Below, piece by piece: positions 8,270-17,174 of a stretch of DNA of 64,000 bases. Where the stretch lies: NCBI GenBank assembly GCA_002295925.1, contig DBGO01000015.1, forward strand, positions 62,001 to 126,000, read 5' to 3'. A program made the translations under genes and the position numbers. Under the pieces are notes generated by a model. The model made no database searches and had not been told where the DNA came from. It was given only the letters and a program-made list of their open reading frames with translations. Each line of letters begins with the position of its first letter. Positions within the stretch are counted from its first letter, which is position 1. This stretch comes from Flavobacteriales bacterium UBA852. GTDB lineage: Bacteria > Bacteroidota > Bacteroidia > Flavobacteriales_E > Vicingaceae.

Positions 8270-9391
8270 TTAAATAAACAATTTTTTTAGAATAAAATCA
8301 CTTATTAACCAACCTTTTGGCGTTAAATTTAATCGGTTTTCGTTTAGGTTATACCATGATGCGTTGAGCAATTTAATTTGTTCAAGTATCCGGGTAGAAT
8401 ATTTGTTAGGGAAATTTTTGCTTAGGTATTTAAAATCAATGCCTTCTATGGTGCGCAATTTTGTCATTAAATATTCATTAAAAAGGTTTTCAACGGTAAG
8501 AATTTCTTGTTCAAAGTAAGGCGTGTTCTTTTGAATGTTTTTTACATATAAATGGTTGTTGGCTACGTTCCATCGCCTGATATTTTTTCCGTCAAAAGAA
8601 TGGGCGGAGGGACCAAAACCCAAATAAGGTTTGTTATGCCAATAATTACTGTTGTGCAGACTTTTAAATCCGGGTTTGGCATAATTCGACAATTCGTAAT
8701 GTAAAAAATCATTCTCTTGCGCAAATGCATGAAGAGTGTTGAAGCAATACTCGTAAGCATCGTCGGGCAGGATGCTAAATTCCCCTGTTTTCACTTTTTT
8801 GTTTAAAAGGGTTTTTTCTTCAATGGTCAGTGCATAAGCAGAAAAATGAGGTATTTGCAATGATTGTAAAACTTTAATGTTTTCTGCTAGATTCTTTTTG
8901 TAATTTTTATTTATGCCGTAAATGATATCTGCCGTAAAGTTCTCAAAACCTGCATCTTGTATGTTTTTGATGACCGAAATGCCTTGTTTTGCCGAATGTT
9001 TGCGATTCATTAACCGTAATTCTTCATCTACAAAAGATTGTGTACCAATGCTAATGCGGTTTATTCCGTTTTTTTTCAGCATTTTTAAGTAAGCCATTGA
9101 CAAATCTTCCGGATTGGCTTCAAAAGTTATTTCTTTTACCTGTGAGCAGTCGTAAAATTTAAAAATGAAATCCAGCAGAGTTGCCAATTCCTTTTCACTC
9201 AGTACCGAGGGTGTTCCTCCGCCAAAGTAAATCGTTTCTATAGGTGCAGAAAGTTCATTTTTGCGGACTTCAATTTCTGTTAAGAGCGCATCAATTACTT
9301 TTTCTTTATGTTTTAATAAGGTAGAAAAATGAAAATCGCAATACGAGCAACGCTGATGACAAAAAGGTATATGTATGTAAATGCCGGCCAT
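8270..9391 (-). CDS. hemW: HemW heme chaperone (radical SAM, coproporphyrinogen III oxidase-like)
   Basis: 373 residues. The radical SAM cluster motif is at the N-terminus in CHQRCSYC (Cys11, 15 and 18), followed by YFGGGTPSVL (SAM-binding glycines) and a HemN-like C-terminal domain containing the NSNYWHNKPYLGFGPSAHSF segment typical of HemW. True HemN carries an extra N-terminal extension that is absent here, so the heme-binding chaperone HemW is preferred over the oxidase. It would deliver heme to target proteins in the cytoplasm. That fits a strain with heme-rich respiration (act and cox genes elsewhere in the window). Confidence 0.93.
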   Translation of the reverse strand: MAGIYIHIPFCHQRCSYCDFHFSTLLKHKEKVIDALLTEIEVRKNELSAPIETIYFGGGTPSVLSEKELATLLDFIFKFYDCSQVKEITFEANPEDLSMAYLKMLKKNGINRISIGTQSFVDEELRLMNRKHSAKQGISVIKNIQDAGFENFTADIIYGINKNYKKNLAENIKVLQSLQIPHFSAYALTIEEKTLLNKKVKTGEFSILPDDAYEYCFNTLHAFAQENDFLHYELSNYAKPGFKSLHNSNYWHNKPYLGFGPSAHSFDGKNIRRWNVANNHLYVKNIQKNTPYFEQEILTVENLFNEYLMTKLRTIEGIDFKYLSKNFPNKYSTRILEQIKLLNASWYNLNENRLNLTPKGWLISDFILKKLFI

Positions 9392-9466
9392 ATTTGGGTA
9401 AAATTATGCAATTAGCTTACATTTTAGCCGAAATCACATTATCTTTACAGGGTAAATTCATAGATT

Positions 9467-10909
9467 ATGGAAAAAATTCTAAACTATATCAACGGCGAAT
9501 TGGTTGAACCTGCAGGAAAACAATATTTTGAAAATTACGAACCGGCTACCGGTAAGCCGTATTCGTATGTACCTGATTCTGACGAACGTGATGTTGAAAA
9601 GGCATATCAAGCAGCCAAAGCCGCTTTTCCGGAATGGAGCAAAATGAACAAAGAAAAACGATTTGCAATTTTAATGCGCGTATCCGAATTAATCGAAGAA
9701 CGATTGGAGTTTTTGGCACAAGCCGAATCACGAGATAATGGAAAACCCCTGAAATTAGCAAAAACAGTTGATATCCCCAGAGCCGCTACAAATTTCCGCT
9801 TTTATGCAACGGCAATATTGCATTTTGCCTCCGAATCGCACAGTATGGAAGATTTTGCCATTAATTATACTTTGCGTGAACCTATTGGTGTGGCCGGATG
9901 CATTTCACCGTGGAATTTACCTCTTTATTTGTTTAGTTGGAAAATTGCTCCGGCGCTGGCAGCCGGAAATACGGTAGTGGCAAAGCCCTCCGAAATCACA
10001 CCAATGACCGCTTATTTACTTTCCGAAATTTGTATAGAAGCCGGTATGCCTAAAGGTGTATTGAATATTGTTCACGGTTACGGACATAAAGTAGGAAATG
10101 CAATAGTGGAACATGATGATATTCCTGTCATTTCTTTTACGGGCGGAACGGTAACCGGCGCTGAAATTGCCCGTAAAGCAGGACCTAAATTCAAGAAGTT
10201 ATCCCTTGAATTGGGTGGGAAAAACCCCAATATTATTTTTGAAGATTGCGATTTTGAAAGTGCCTTAAAAACCACAGTGTATTCGTCATTTGCCAATCAG
10301 GGGCAAATATGTTTGTGTGGCTCGCGTATATTTATTCAATCCTCTATTTACGAAAAATTCAGAGATGCTTTTGTTGAGAAAGTGAAAAAACTAAAAGTAG
10401 GAAATCCGAAAGATGAAACTAGTAATTTAGGCGCTGTTGTTTCTAAACAACACATGGAAAAGGTACTCTCCTATATTCGTTTGGCAGAGGAAGAGGGTGG
10501 GAAAATACTAACCGGTGGTCAGCGGGTAATGATGGAAGGAGAATTGGCAAATGGTTGGTATATTGCTCCAACTGTTATTGAAGGATTGCCGTTTACTTGT
10601 AGAACCAATCAGGAAGAAATTTTTGGACCGGTAGTAACTTTAACTCCTTTTGATACTGAAGAAGAAGTGCTGGCAATGGCAAACAGCACCAAATATGGAC
10701 TTTCTTCTACTGTTTGGACAGAAAATTTAAAAAGAGCACATCGAGTTGCTGCACAATTGCATACCGGTATAGTTTGGATAAATTGTTGGTTGGTTCGTGA
10801 TTTACGCACACCTTTTGGTGGTGTTAAAAATTCCGGAATGGGACGTGAAGGTGGATTTGAAGCACTTCGATTTTTTACCGAACCAAAAAATGTTTGTGTA
10901 AAACTTTAA
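9467..10909 (+). CDS. Aldehyde dehydrogenase, 2-hydroxymuconic/2-aminomuconic semialdehyde type
   Basis: 480 residues, full-length NAD(P)-dependent aldehyde dehydrogenase. Visible are the nucleotide-site asparagine in SPWN (Asn150), VAKPSE (171-176), FTGGTVTG (224-231), the general base in LELGGKN (Glu248) and the nucleophile in GQICLCGS (Cys282). The INCWLVRDLRTPFGGVKNSG C-terminal segment is characteristic of the hydroxymuconic/aminomuconic semialdehyde subgroup. That subgroup oxidises ring-cleavage semialdehydes of aromatic or tryptophan catabolism. No other kynurenine gene is visible. The stop codon overlaps that of the convergent EamA gene by 4 bases. Class is certain, substrate moderate. 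Confidence 0.9.
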   Translation: MEKILNYINGELVEPAGKQYFENYEPATGKPYSYVPDSDERDVEKAYQAAKAAFPEWSKMNKEKRFAILMRVSELIEERLEFLAQAESRDNGKPLKLAKTVDIPRAATNFRFYATAILHFASESHSMEDFAINYTLREPIGVAGCISPWNLPLYLFSWKIAPALAAGNTVVAKPSEITPMTAYLLSEICIEAGMPKGVLNIVHGYGHKVGNAIVEHDDIPVISFTGGTVTGAEIARKAGPKFKKLSLELGGKNPNIIFEDCDFESALKTTVYSSFANQGQICLCGSRIFIQSSIYEKFRDAFVEKVKKLKVGNPKDETSNLGAVVSKQHMEKVLSYIRLAEEEGGKILTGGQRVMMEGELANGWYIAPTVIEGLPFTCRTNQEEIFGPVVTLTPFDTEEEVLAMANSTKYGLSSTVWTENLKRAHRVAAQLHTGIVWINCWLVRDLRTPFGGVKNSGMGREGGFEALRFFTEPKNVCVKL

Positions 10910-11781
10910 TGTTTTGCTTTTCCTTTTATCCAAGCATTTGTAAAAATAGTACCTAAAATAATCAGAGCTCCCAAATAAAATTGGGGGCTCATTTCTTCTT
11001 CTTTCCCAAAAAACAAAAGTGCCAGTATTATTCCGTAAACGGGTTCAAGATTAAATGAAAGCGTTACCGTAAAAGGCGAAATTTCTTTCATTACTTCAAT
11101 ACTTCCGACAAATGCAATGGCTGTACAAACAATACCCAAAAATAAAAGCCAAGCTAAATCATTGGTTTTTAAATAAAATTGAGAGAAATCATCAACAGTT
11201 AAAAAGCTGTAAGCGGAAACAATGACAAATCCCCCGAAAAGCTCATATATAGTAATTCTCGAAGCAGGATATTTTTCTACAAACTTTCCGTTTAAAACGG
11301 TGAACAAAGCACCAAAAAAAGCAGCAAAAATGCCAATTATCAGTCCTGAAGAATAACCGGATTCATAATTAAATACGATTAAAATTCCTGAGATTATTAA
11401 CAGCCCGAAAAGTAATTCGTAAAGTCTGAACTTTCGCTTAAAAAATAAAGGTTCCAATATAGCAGCAAACAAAGTAGCCGTAGAAAGTGCAATTAACCCG
11501 ATGGAAACCGTAGATTGTTTTATGGATTCAAAAAAGCATATCCAATGTGCACCAATCACAGCACCGGTAAACAATATTTTAGTTAAATCTTTTTTATTCT
11601 GAATAAAAACAAATTTTTTTGTAAAAAACATATATCCGGCCAAAGCCAAAAAACCAAACAGTAACCGGTAAAACACCAGCACTGATGACGATACTGTAAT
11701 CAGTTTACCCAAAATTCCGGTAAAAGCCAACACAAATATCAAAATGTGTAAGTAAATGCCGTAAAGTAGTTTTTTGTTCAT
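10906..11781 (-). CDS. EamA/DMT-family transporter
   Basis: 291 residues from the ATG at 11781; the frame opens 18 codons earlier but that extension (rich in Ser/Thr and polar) precedes a natural MNKKLLYGIYLHI start. Ten hydrophobic helices in two EamA repeats are visible, with the second repeat beginning near FAAFFGALFTVLNGKF. The protein belongs to the drug/metabolite transporter superfamily of inner-membrane exporters (amino acids, metabolites). The substrate is unknown. It sits between an aldehyde dehydrogenase and a thiolase on the opposite strand, so it is probably not part of that pathway's operon. Confidence 0.88.
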   Translation of the reverse strand: MNKKLLYGIYLHILIFVLAFTGILGKLITVSSSVLVFYRLLFGFLALAGYMFFTKKFVFIQNKKDLTKILFTGAVIGAHWICFFESIKQSTVSIGLIALSTATLFAAILEPLFFKRKFRLYELLFGLLIISGILIVFNYESGYSSGLIIGIFAAFFGALFTVLNGKFVEKYPASRITIYELFGGFVIVSAYSFLTVDDFSQFYLKTNDLAWLLFLGIVCTAIAFVGSIEVMKEISPFTVTLSFNLEPVYGIILALLFFGKEEEMSPQFYLGALIILGTIFTNAWIKGKAKH

Positions 11782-11941
11782 AATCACATTGGATAAGTGC
11801 GCAAAAGTAAGCGAAGAAAGGACAATTTTATTCAAAATGTAATTTTATAATTGGAATGCAAAACAAATAGCAAAGACGAATATTTTTTTAATAAAAAAGA
11901 AAAGCTAATTTTACTACACAAAATCATCAAAAATAAATTTT

Positions 11942-13150
11942 ATGCAAGATGTGTATATAGTTGATGCTGTAAGAACGGCAATCGGCAACTTTGGAGGAAC
12001 ATTGGCGCAAGTCAGAGTAGATGATATGGCTGCTCATGTGATTAAATCGTTAATGGACAGACATCCTGATATTGATAAAAATGAAATTGAAGATGTGATT
12101 TTTGGATGTGCCAATCAAGCAGGAGAAGATAATCGCAATATAGCGCGTATGGCTTTGCTGTTGGCAGAACTGCCCTTTACTATTGGCGGAGAAACCGTAA
12201 ATCGCTTGTGCGCTTCGGGAATGGCGTCAACCATTAATGCGGTAAGAGCAATAGCAATGGGCGATGGCGATATTTATATTTCCGGAGGTGTAGAAGGAAT
12301 GTCGCGGGGTCCATATGTAGTTTCCAAACCTACAAAAGCATTTGGCACCGATGCCAAAATGTACGACAGTAGCTTTGGATGGCGTTTTATCAACCCTAAA
12401 ATGCAAAAAATGTATGGAACCGAAGCAATGGGTGAAACAGCCGAGAATTTGGTTGACATGTATAAAATAAGCCGTGAAGACCAAGATAAATTTGCTTACC
12501 GTAGTCAGATGAAAGCCGCAAAAGCGCAGCAAAACGGACGTTTGGCAGAAGAAATTGTGCCGGTAGAAATTCCACAACGCAAAGCCGACCCGATTATTTT
12601 TGATAAAGATGAGTTCATAAAACCCAATACCTCGTTAGAAATATTGGCAAAACTTCGTCCGGCTTTCCGCAAAGAAGGCGGCACGGTTACAGCCGGAAAC
12701 GCTTCAGGGCTTAATGACGGTGCAGCTGCTTTGTTGCTGATGGGAGAAAATGCCCTAAAACGATACAATAAAAAACCGTTGGCCAGAATTGTGTCATCGG
12801 CAATAGCCGGCGTTGAACCGCGCATTATGGGTATTGGACCTGTGTATGCTTCGCAAAAAGCATTAAAACGTGCGGGCTTAACAATGGATGATATGGATAT
12901 AATTGAATTGAATGAAGCATTTGCAGCGCAAAGTTTGGCTTGCATCCGCGAATGGGGATTAGCCGATGATGATGAAAGAATAAACCCTAATGGAGGTGCT
13001 ATTGCCTTAGGGCATCCGTTGGGGATGAGCGGCGCGCGAATTTTACAAACAGCAGCTTTGGAATTGCAAAAACAACAAAAACGATATGCATTGGTTACCC
13101 TTTGTATAGGCGTAGGACAAGGTTATGCAACAGTAATAGAACGAGTTTAA
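11942..13150 (+). CDS. Acetyl-CoA acyltransferase (thiolase), 3-oxoadipyl-CoA/PaaJ-PcaF-like
   Basis: 402 residues, complete degradative thiolase. The nucleophile is Cys90 in NRLCASG, the catalytic histidine is in GGAIALGHPLG near 358 and the second cysteine is in TLCIGVGQG near 386. The N-terminal DAVRTAIGNFGGTL and IFGCANQAGEDNRNIARM segments match the 3-oxoadipyl-CoA / 3-oxo-dehydrosuberyl-CoA thiolase group better than FadA. Such enzymes release acetyl-CoA from the last intermediates of aromatic degradation. The neighbour 10 bases downstream is PaaY-like, which supports that reading. A generic beta-oxidation thiolase remains possible. Confidence 0.9.
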   Translation: MQDVYIVDAVRTAIGNFGGTLAQVRVDDMAAHVIKSLMDRHPDIDKNEIEDVIFGCANQAGEDNRNIARMALLLAELPFTIGGETVNRLCASGMASTINAVRAIAMGDGDIYISGGVEGMSRGPYVVSKPTKAFGTDAKMYDSSFGWRFINPKMQKMYGTEAMGETAENLVDMYKISREDQDKFAYRSQMKAAKAQQNGRLAEEIVPVEIPQRKADPIIFDKDEFIKPNTSLEILAKLRPAFRKEGGTVTAGNASGLNDGAAALLLMGENALKRYNKKPLARIVSSAIAGVEPRIMGIGPVYASQKALKRAGLTMDDMDIIELNEAFAAQSLACIREWGLADDDERINPNGGAIALGHPLGMSGARILQTAALELQKQQKRYALVTLCIGVGQGYATVIERV

Positions 13151-13160
13151 TTTTATTCCA

Positions 13161-13757
13161 ATGATTTACGAATTTAATGGTTTTAAACCCGTGATACATC
13201 CGTCTGCATTTGTGCATCCGCAAGCAGCAGTTACGGGCAATGTGTTTATCGGAAAAGATGTGTATATCGGTCCCGGAGCAGCCATTCGAGGCGATTGGGG
13301 AAAGATTGTGATTGAAGACGGTTGCAATGTGCAAGAAAATTGTACCATTCATATGTTTCCAGGTACTACCGTTACATTAAAAGAAAGTGCGCATATTGGT
13401 CACGGTGCGATAATACATGGCGGAACAATAGGTGAAAATTGTTTGATAGGCATGAACGCTGTTGTTATGGATGATGTAATTATCGAACCGGAATGTATAG
13501 TAGGAGCATTAAGCTTTGTTCCTGCCAAAATGCACATACCAAAGCGTAGTTTGGTGGTCGGTAATCCGGCTAAAATTATAAAAGAAGTCAGTGATGATAT
13601 GATTGCTTGGAAAACAAAAGGAACAGCATTGTATCAACAATTACCCAAAGAATGTTATGCAACATTGAAACCTTGTGAGCCGTTAACCGAACCGGAAGAA
13701 AATCGTCCGACACAAGAAAAATTATACGAAACGTGGGAGAAGATAAAAAACAAGTAA
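13161..13757 (+). CDS. paaY: PaaY-like gamma-carbonic-anhydrase-fold thioesterase/acyltransferase
   Basis: 198 residues, left-handed beta-helix of hexapeptide repeats (HPQAAVTGNVFIGKDVYIG and onward), with zinc-type histidines in NCTIHMFPG, AHIGHGAIIHGG. The C-terminal helix includes the VVGNPAKIIKEVSDDMIAWK segment typical of PaaY. In phenylacetate catabolism PaaY is a thioesterase that hydrolyses dead-end CoA adducts. It lies 10 bases after the thiolase and overlaps the DUF202 gene by 25 bases. The core phenylacetate genes paaABCDE, paaZ, paaF, paaG and paaH are not in the window. A housekeeping gamma-carbonic anhydrase homologue is the alternative. Confidence 0.82.
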   Translation: MIYEFNGFKPVIHPSAFVHPQAAVTGNVFIGKDVYIGPGAAIRGDWGKIVIEDGCNVQENCTIHMFPGTTVTLKESAHIGHGAIIHGGTIGENCLIGMNAVVMDDVIIEPECIVGALSFVPAKMHIPKRSLVVGNPAKIIKEVSDDMIAWKTKGTALYQQLPKECYATLKPCEPLTEPEENRPTQEKLYETWEKIKNK

Positions 13758-14026
13758 TAGACAAAAACAATAAGAAAAAAGACTTGATTGTTCGCGATTG
13801 GTTAGCGATAGAACGAACAAAATTGGCTAACGAACGCACATTTTTAGCGTATTTCCGCACAGCACTGTTTATATTCGTTTCGGCAATAACAATTATAAAG
13901 ATAGAGCTGTTGGCACCGTTACGCCCAATGAGTTATTTCTTGTTTGTACTTTCGCCAACGCTTTTTATTTTTGGTTTTACTCGCTATTTAAAGGTGAAAA
14001 AGAAAATAGAAGAACATTATTCTTAA
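13733..14026 (+). CDS. DUF202 family membrane protein
   Basis: 97 residues. The DUF202 signature RDWLAIERTKLANERTFLA precedes two transmembrane helices (about 45-62 and 68-86), ending with a basic tail. The proposed GTG start at 13733 overlaps paaY by 25 bases; a TTG at 13784 would also keep the domain. Function is unknown; members are small inner-membrane proteins found widely. Its stop overlaps that of the convergent glycosyltransferase gene by 4 bases. Start uncertain, family firm. Confidence 0.85.
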   Translation: MGEDKKQVIDKNNKKKDLIVRDWLAIERTKLANERTFLAYFRTALFIFVSAITIIKIELLAPLRPMSYFLFVLSPTLFIFGFTRYLKVKKKIEEHYS

Positions 14027-15081
14027 TATACTTTTAGTAATGTATGAAGTTTGCTCTCTCTAATTGAAAGCTCAAAGTTTTCTTTAATTTGCTTTTGAGC
14101 AAGATTGCTCAATTCATTATTTTTATCTTTATTTAAAATCACATTGTTAAATAGCTTTTTTAGTTCGTTATAATCCCTGTGTTTTAGAATATACCCTGAA
14201 GTTCCTACGATAGTAGGTAATAAATTAACATTTGATACAATTGGGATACATCCGCAATTCATAGCTTCACATAGTGAATATCCAAACCCTTCAAAAATGG
14301 AAAGCTGAAAATAAAAAGTAGATGAGTTATATAGATTTAATAAGCTTTTTGGTTGTTGAAAACCAAGTAATTTTACATTGCCGGGAAGGGGGGTAATATT
14401 TTTAGGAATTTTATCTGTTCCGGCTATTAAAAATTCAAAATCGGGAAAATCAAAAGCTAATTGAATAATTAAATCACCTCCTTTTAAATGAAATTGACGG
14501 TCACTAAAAACAGTTAAAATTTGGTTAGGATTTCTTTCTAAATGTAAGTTTTTCCAAAAATTTGTGTCAATACCATTATGTATAACATGAATTGACGTTT
14601 TTAGGTTTGGAAAAAAATATTTAATACCTTGTTTAATTACTTTATTTTTGTCAAAATAAGTGTTTTCTGAATATATCAACGCCTCACTTACCGGTAATAT
14701 TGTGGACGCATTTTCTAATGATTTTTTTATAAAATATTTTAAAAAAGGGTTTAATAAACTTCCATAATTAATTTCTTTAAAAGCGGTTGCATCAGTGCCA
14801 TGTACAATAATATAACTCTTTTTGTTGAATAATTTTGCAATTAATGTTGGGAATAAAGACCAATAACCTCCAAATGAAATTAAAACGACATCTACTTTTT
14901 TTATAGTAAAAAATAAATAAAAAAACTGATGAAGCAGGTGAAAAGGGACAAGATGTTTTTTTTTCCAATTATAGGTGTTATCAATAATGTCAAATTTTTT
15001 TGATAATATTTTTCTATCAACTTTTATAAAAGATGATAAATGAGGATAGATGTATAGAATTTTATTTTTTTTTCTTTTCAA
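14023..15081 (-). CDS. Glycosyltransferase family 4
   Basis: 352 residues with the two-domain GT-B layout. A VHGTDAT segment (about residue 93) and PVSEALIYSEN (about 130) lie in the acceptor domain. The donor-site motif FEGFGYSLCEAMNCGC (about 255-270) with the E-x7-E-like retaining signature identifies GT4. It probably adds a sugar from a nucleotide donor during surface polysaccharide or glycoprotein synthesis. The gene and the sulfotransferase 4 bases upstream are visibly richer in A and T (long A and T runs, AAA/AAT/TTT codons) than their neighbours. That points to a transferred pair. Confidence 0.88.
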   Translation of the reverse strand: MKRKKNKILYIYPHLSSFIKVDRKILSKKFDIIDNTYNWKKKHLVPFHLLHQFFYLFFTIKKVDVVLISFGGYWSLFPTLIAKLFNKKSYIIVHGTDATAFKEINYGSLLNPFLKYFIKKSLENASTILPVSEALIYSENTYFDKNKVIKQGIKYFFPNLKTSIHVIHNGIDTNFWKNLHLERNPNQILTVFSDRQFHLKGGDLIIQLAFDFPDFEFLIAGTDKIPKNITPLPGNVKLLGFQQPKSLLNLYNSSTFYFQLSIFEGFGYSLCEAMNCGCIPIVSNVNLLPTIVGTSGYILKHRDYNELKKLFNNVILNKDKNNELSNLAQKQIKENFELSIRESKLHTLLKVY

Positions 15082-15085
15082 AAAA

Positions 15086-16051
15086 TTAATTTTTTAAATT
15101 ATAACCAAATATTTGAGCATTTTTTTTAACCAAAGGAGTTATTTTGTTTATGATATTTTTATCTAAAGAATCTTTCCATTTACCAATTGAGGTATTATTT
15201 ATGGGTTTGTATAAATTTTTGTGATAAGGTATGTCTTTTGCACCTAACAAATCATTTTCCTCTGTTGAGGGAGTAATCAGTAAATTTTGTTTTTCTATAT
15301 TTAAAAAGTCCAATATTTCATTTATTTTTTCTTCAGTGTTGGTTACTAATTCTTCATATTTTAGCAATAAAACAGGATGATTTTTAGATTTTAAATAATT
15401 GTAAGCTTTAATGCTGTTATTCCACTTTTTGCAGGCATTCTCGGGAATTGAAGCTGGATTTCCTTTTAACTTTTGATAAGATAAAACAACATCAAATGGA
15501 TGACGTATTAAAAATATATAATGAGCTTTAGAAAAGTAATAAAATAAATAAGGGTAAAACATAGTGGTAAGCGGACTGTGGTCACCTACATATGTTATGT
15601 TTGTCTTACCGGCTATATGAGTAGCATAATAATGGAAAATTATGTTAAATAATTCAACTGGGTTTTGTTTGTTTTTAGGTAAGTTAGAAAGAATTTCATC
15701 CAAATAAATTTCATCCTTTTTAGTTAACGACCAATTTTGATTTTTTTTCAAATAAGCTTCTAGTTGTTTTTTATAGTAATGGTTCCATTTCTTTTTGGGA
15801 AATGAAATTTGCCAATCGGTCAATGAGTATGGTAAAGCATATTGTTCAGGGGGTAAGAAAATATTTTCGTGACGGTTTAATAACATAGCTAGAAGTGTAC
15901 TTCCATTTCTTCCTGAGCCTATAATAAATAAATTATTTGATGATAATTCAGAAGATACTTGTTTTAAATTATAGAATTTATTTAATTTAAATAAAATATA
16001 AATGAAATTATACTTAACTTTTTTTAATAATGTAGAGATTGGGTTATTCAT
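15086..16051 (-). CDS. Sulfotransferase family protein
   Basis: 321 residues from the ATG at 16051. An upstream ATG at 16078 is in frame, but a TAnnTTTG promoter element ends at 16080, which leaves no room for that start. The PAPS 5'-phosphosulfate loop is seen in IIGSGRNGSTLLAMLL with HENIFLPPEQ following; the 3'-phosphate motif is IRHPFDVVLSYQK. The enzyme transfers sulfate from PAPS to a carbohydrate or similar acceptor, probably the product of the adjacent glycosyltransferase. No PAPS synthesis genes are in the window. AT-rich like its partner. Confidence 0.85.
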   Translation of the reverse strand: MNNPISTLLKKVKYNFIYILFKLNKFYNLKQVSSELSSNNLFIIGSGRNGSTLLAMLLNRHENIFLPPEQYALPYSLTDWQISFPKKKWNHYYKKQLEAYLKKNQNWSLTKKDEIYLDEILSNLPKNKQNPVELFNIIFHYYATHIAGKTNITYVGDHSPLTTMFYPYLFYYFSKAHYIFLIRHPFDVVLSYQKLKGNPASIPENACKKWNNSIKAYNYLKSKNHPVLLLKYEELVTNTEEKINEILDFLNIEKQNLLITPSTEENDLLGAKDIPYHKNLYKPINNTSIGKWKDSLDKNIINKITPLVKKNAQIFGYNLKN

Positions 16052-16079
16052 ATAAACAAAGCTCTTATGTGAATGCACG

Positions 16080-16087
16080 CAAATATA
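16080..16087 (-). promoter_or_regulatory. Bacteroidota -7 element before sulfotransferase
   Basis: TATATTTG read on the minus strand, matching TAnnTTTG, about 29 bases before the ATG at 16051. No clear TTTG -33 box lies 19 bases upstream. It decides the start codon choice for the sulfotransferase gene. Confidence 0.45.
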
Positions 16088-16131
16088 ATGCTTTTTAACT
16101 AAGGCATTTCTTTAATACGAGAACAGTTTAT

Positions 16132-17154
16132 TTATTGCTCCTTTAAAAAACAACTCAACATCCAAAGAGCTCTGGCGCCAACGTTGGCATCCCAATCATT
16201 ATTTGGATTAAATCTGTCGGGTGATACTTCATTTAAGTCGAACCCGACAATTTTTTTTCCCGAATCTACAATTTTGAGCAATAAATAATTGATTTGTTCC
16301 AGCTCAAATCCGCCGGGAACAGGCGTTCCTGTATTTGGGCATAATTTGGGGTCTAAACCGTCAATGTCAAAACTGATGTAAACATTATCGGTAAGACGAA
16401 CAGCAATTTCACTGCAAAGCGTATCCCATGTTTTACCTTCGTAAAGTTGATGTTTCAATTCCCAATCAAAAAAGGTGTTAATTCTCGGTTCTTTTTCTAT
16501 GTATTTAATCTCATCGTCGCAAATATCTCTAATTCCCACTTGTATAAGCATCTCAATATCGGTTTCCGAAAGCACATTATGCATTATGGATGCGTGCGAA
16601 TATTTAAATCCTTCATAAGCGATTCGTAAATCGGCATGTGCGTCAATTTGCAAAACGCTTAACTCTTCGTATTTTTCCGAATATGCTTTAATAATACCCA
16701 AAGGGGTAGAATGGTCGCCACCCAATAACACCGGTTTTTTCCCGTCTTCAAAAATGGCTTGTGCTTTTTCGTAAACAAATTGATTTAATTCTTCCGAAGC
16801 TTTGTTAATTTCGTTCAAATTCGCTTCATCTTCGGCTGTAAACGGAATTCCGGATTCCATTTTGGCAATTAAATCGGCAGATAATTTATTTAGCTCTTGG
16901 TTTTTCTTAACCCAATAATCATTTATCGGTTCAAAAAACAGTTTGTGTTCCCATGCATTTTTTACAAATGCATTGTAAAAATCCAATTGTGGTGATGCTT
17001 CCAAAACAGCTTTCGGTCCGTTGGCAGTTCCTTTGTGGTAAGATGTAGTTACATCCCACGGTACTGGAATAATAACCGTTTCTGCTTCGGAATAAGTATA
17101 CGGTAAACCAAAAATATTACCATTGAAAACGGCTACGTCGTTAGGATTAAACAT
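16132..17154 (-). CDS. Agmatinase-family ureohydrolase
   Basis: 340 residues, ureohydrolase fold. All dimanganese ligands are visible: GGDHS, DAHADLR and SFDIDGLDP. The family includes arginase, agmatinase, formiminoglutamase and guanidinobutyrase. The gene lies 20 bases after the spermidine synthase fusion gene and reads the same way, so agmatine to putrescine plus urea is the natural assignment. That step would feed the aminopropyltransferase. No arginine decarboxylase is in the window. The N-terminal region around residues 60-110 has an extra helical stretch (DYWVKKNQELNKLS). Substrate is inferred from context. Confidence 0.87.
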   Translation of the reverse strand: MFNPNDVAVFNGNIFGLPYTYSEAETVIIPVPWDVTTSYHKGTANGPKAVLEASPQLDFYNAFVKNAWEHKLFFEPINDYWVKKNQELNKLSADLIAKMESGIPFTAEDEANLNEINKASEELNQFVYEKAQAIFEDGKKPVLLGGDHSTPLGIIKAYSEKYEELSVLQIDAHADLRIAYEGFKYSHASIMHNVLSETDIEMLIQVGIRDICDDEIKYIEKEPRINTFFDWELKHQLYEGKTWDTLCSEIAVRLTDNVYISFDIDGLDPKLCPNTGTPVPGGFELEQINYLLLKIVDSGKKIVGFDLNEVSPDRFNPNNDWDANVGARALWMLSCFLKEQ

Positions 17155-17174
17155 TTACAACAATTTAAAATTTG

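Noticed and set aside
10906..11835. Longer start for the EamA transporter at 11835
   Set aside because: The 18 extra residues are not membrane-like and precede a normal MNKKLLYG start; the longer form is possible but less likely.
12505..12945. 146-codon minus-strand frame opposite the thiolase
   Set aside because: Mirror of conserved thiolase codons; composition (Ala/Ile/Ser runs) is typical of an antisense shadow.
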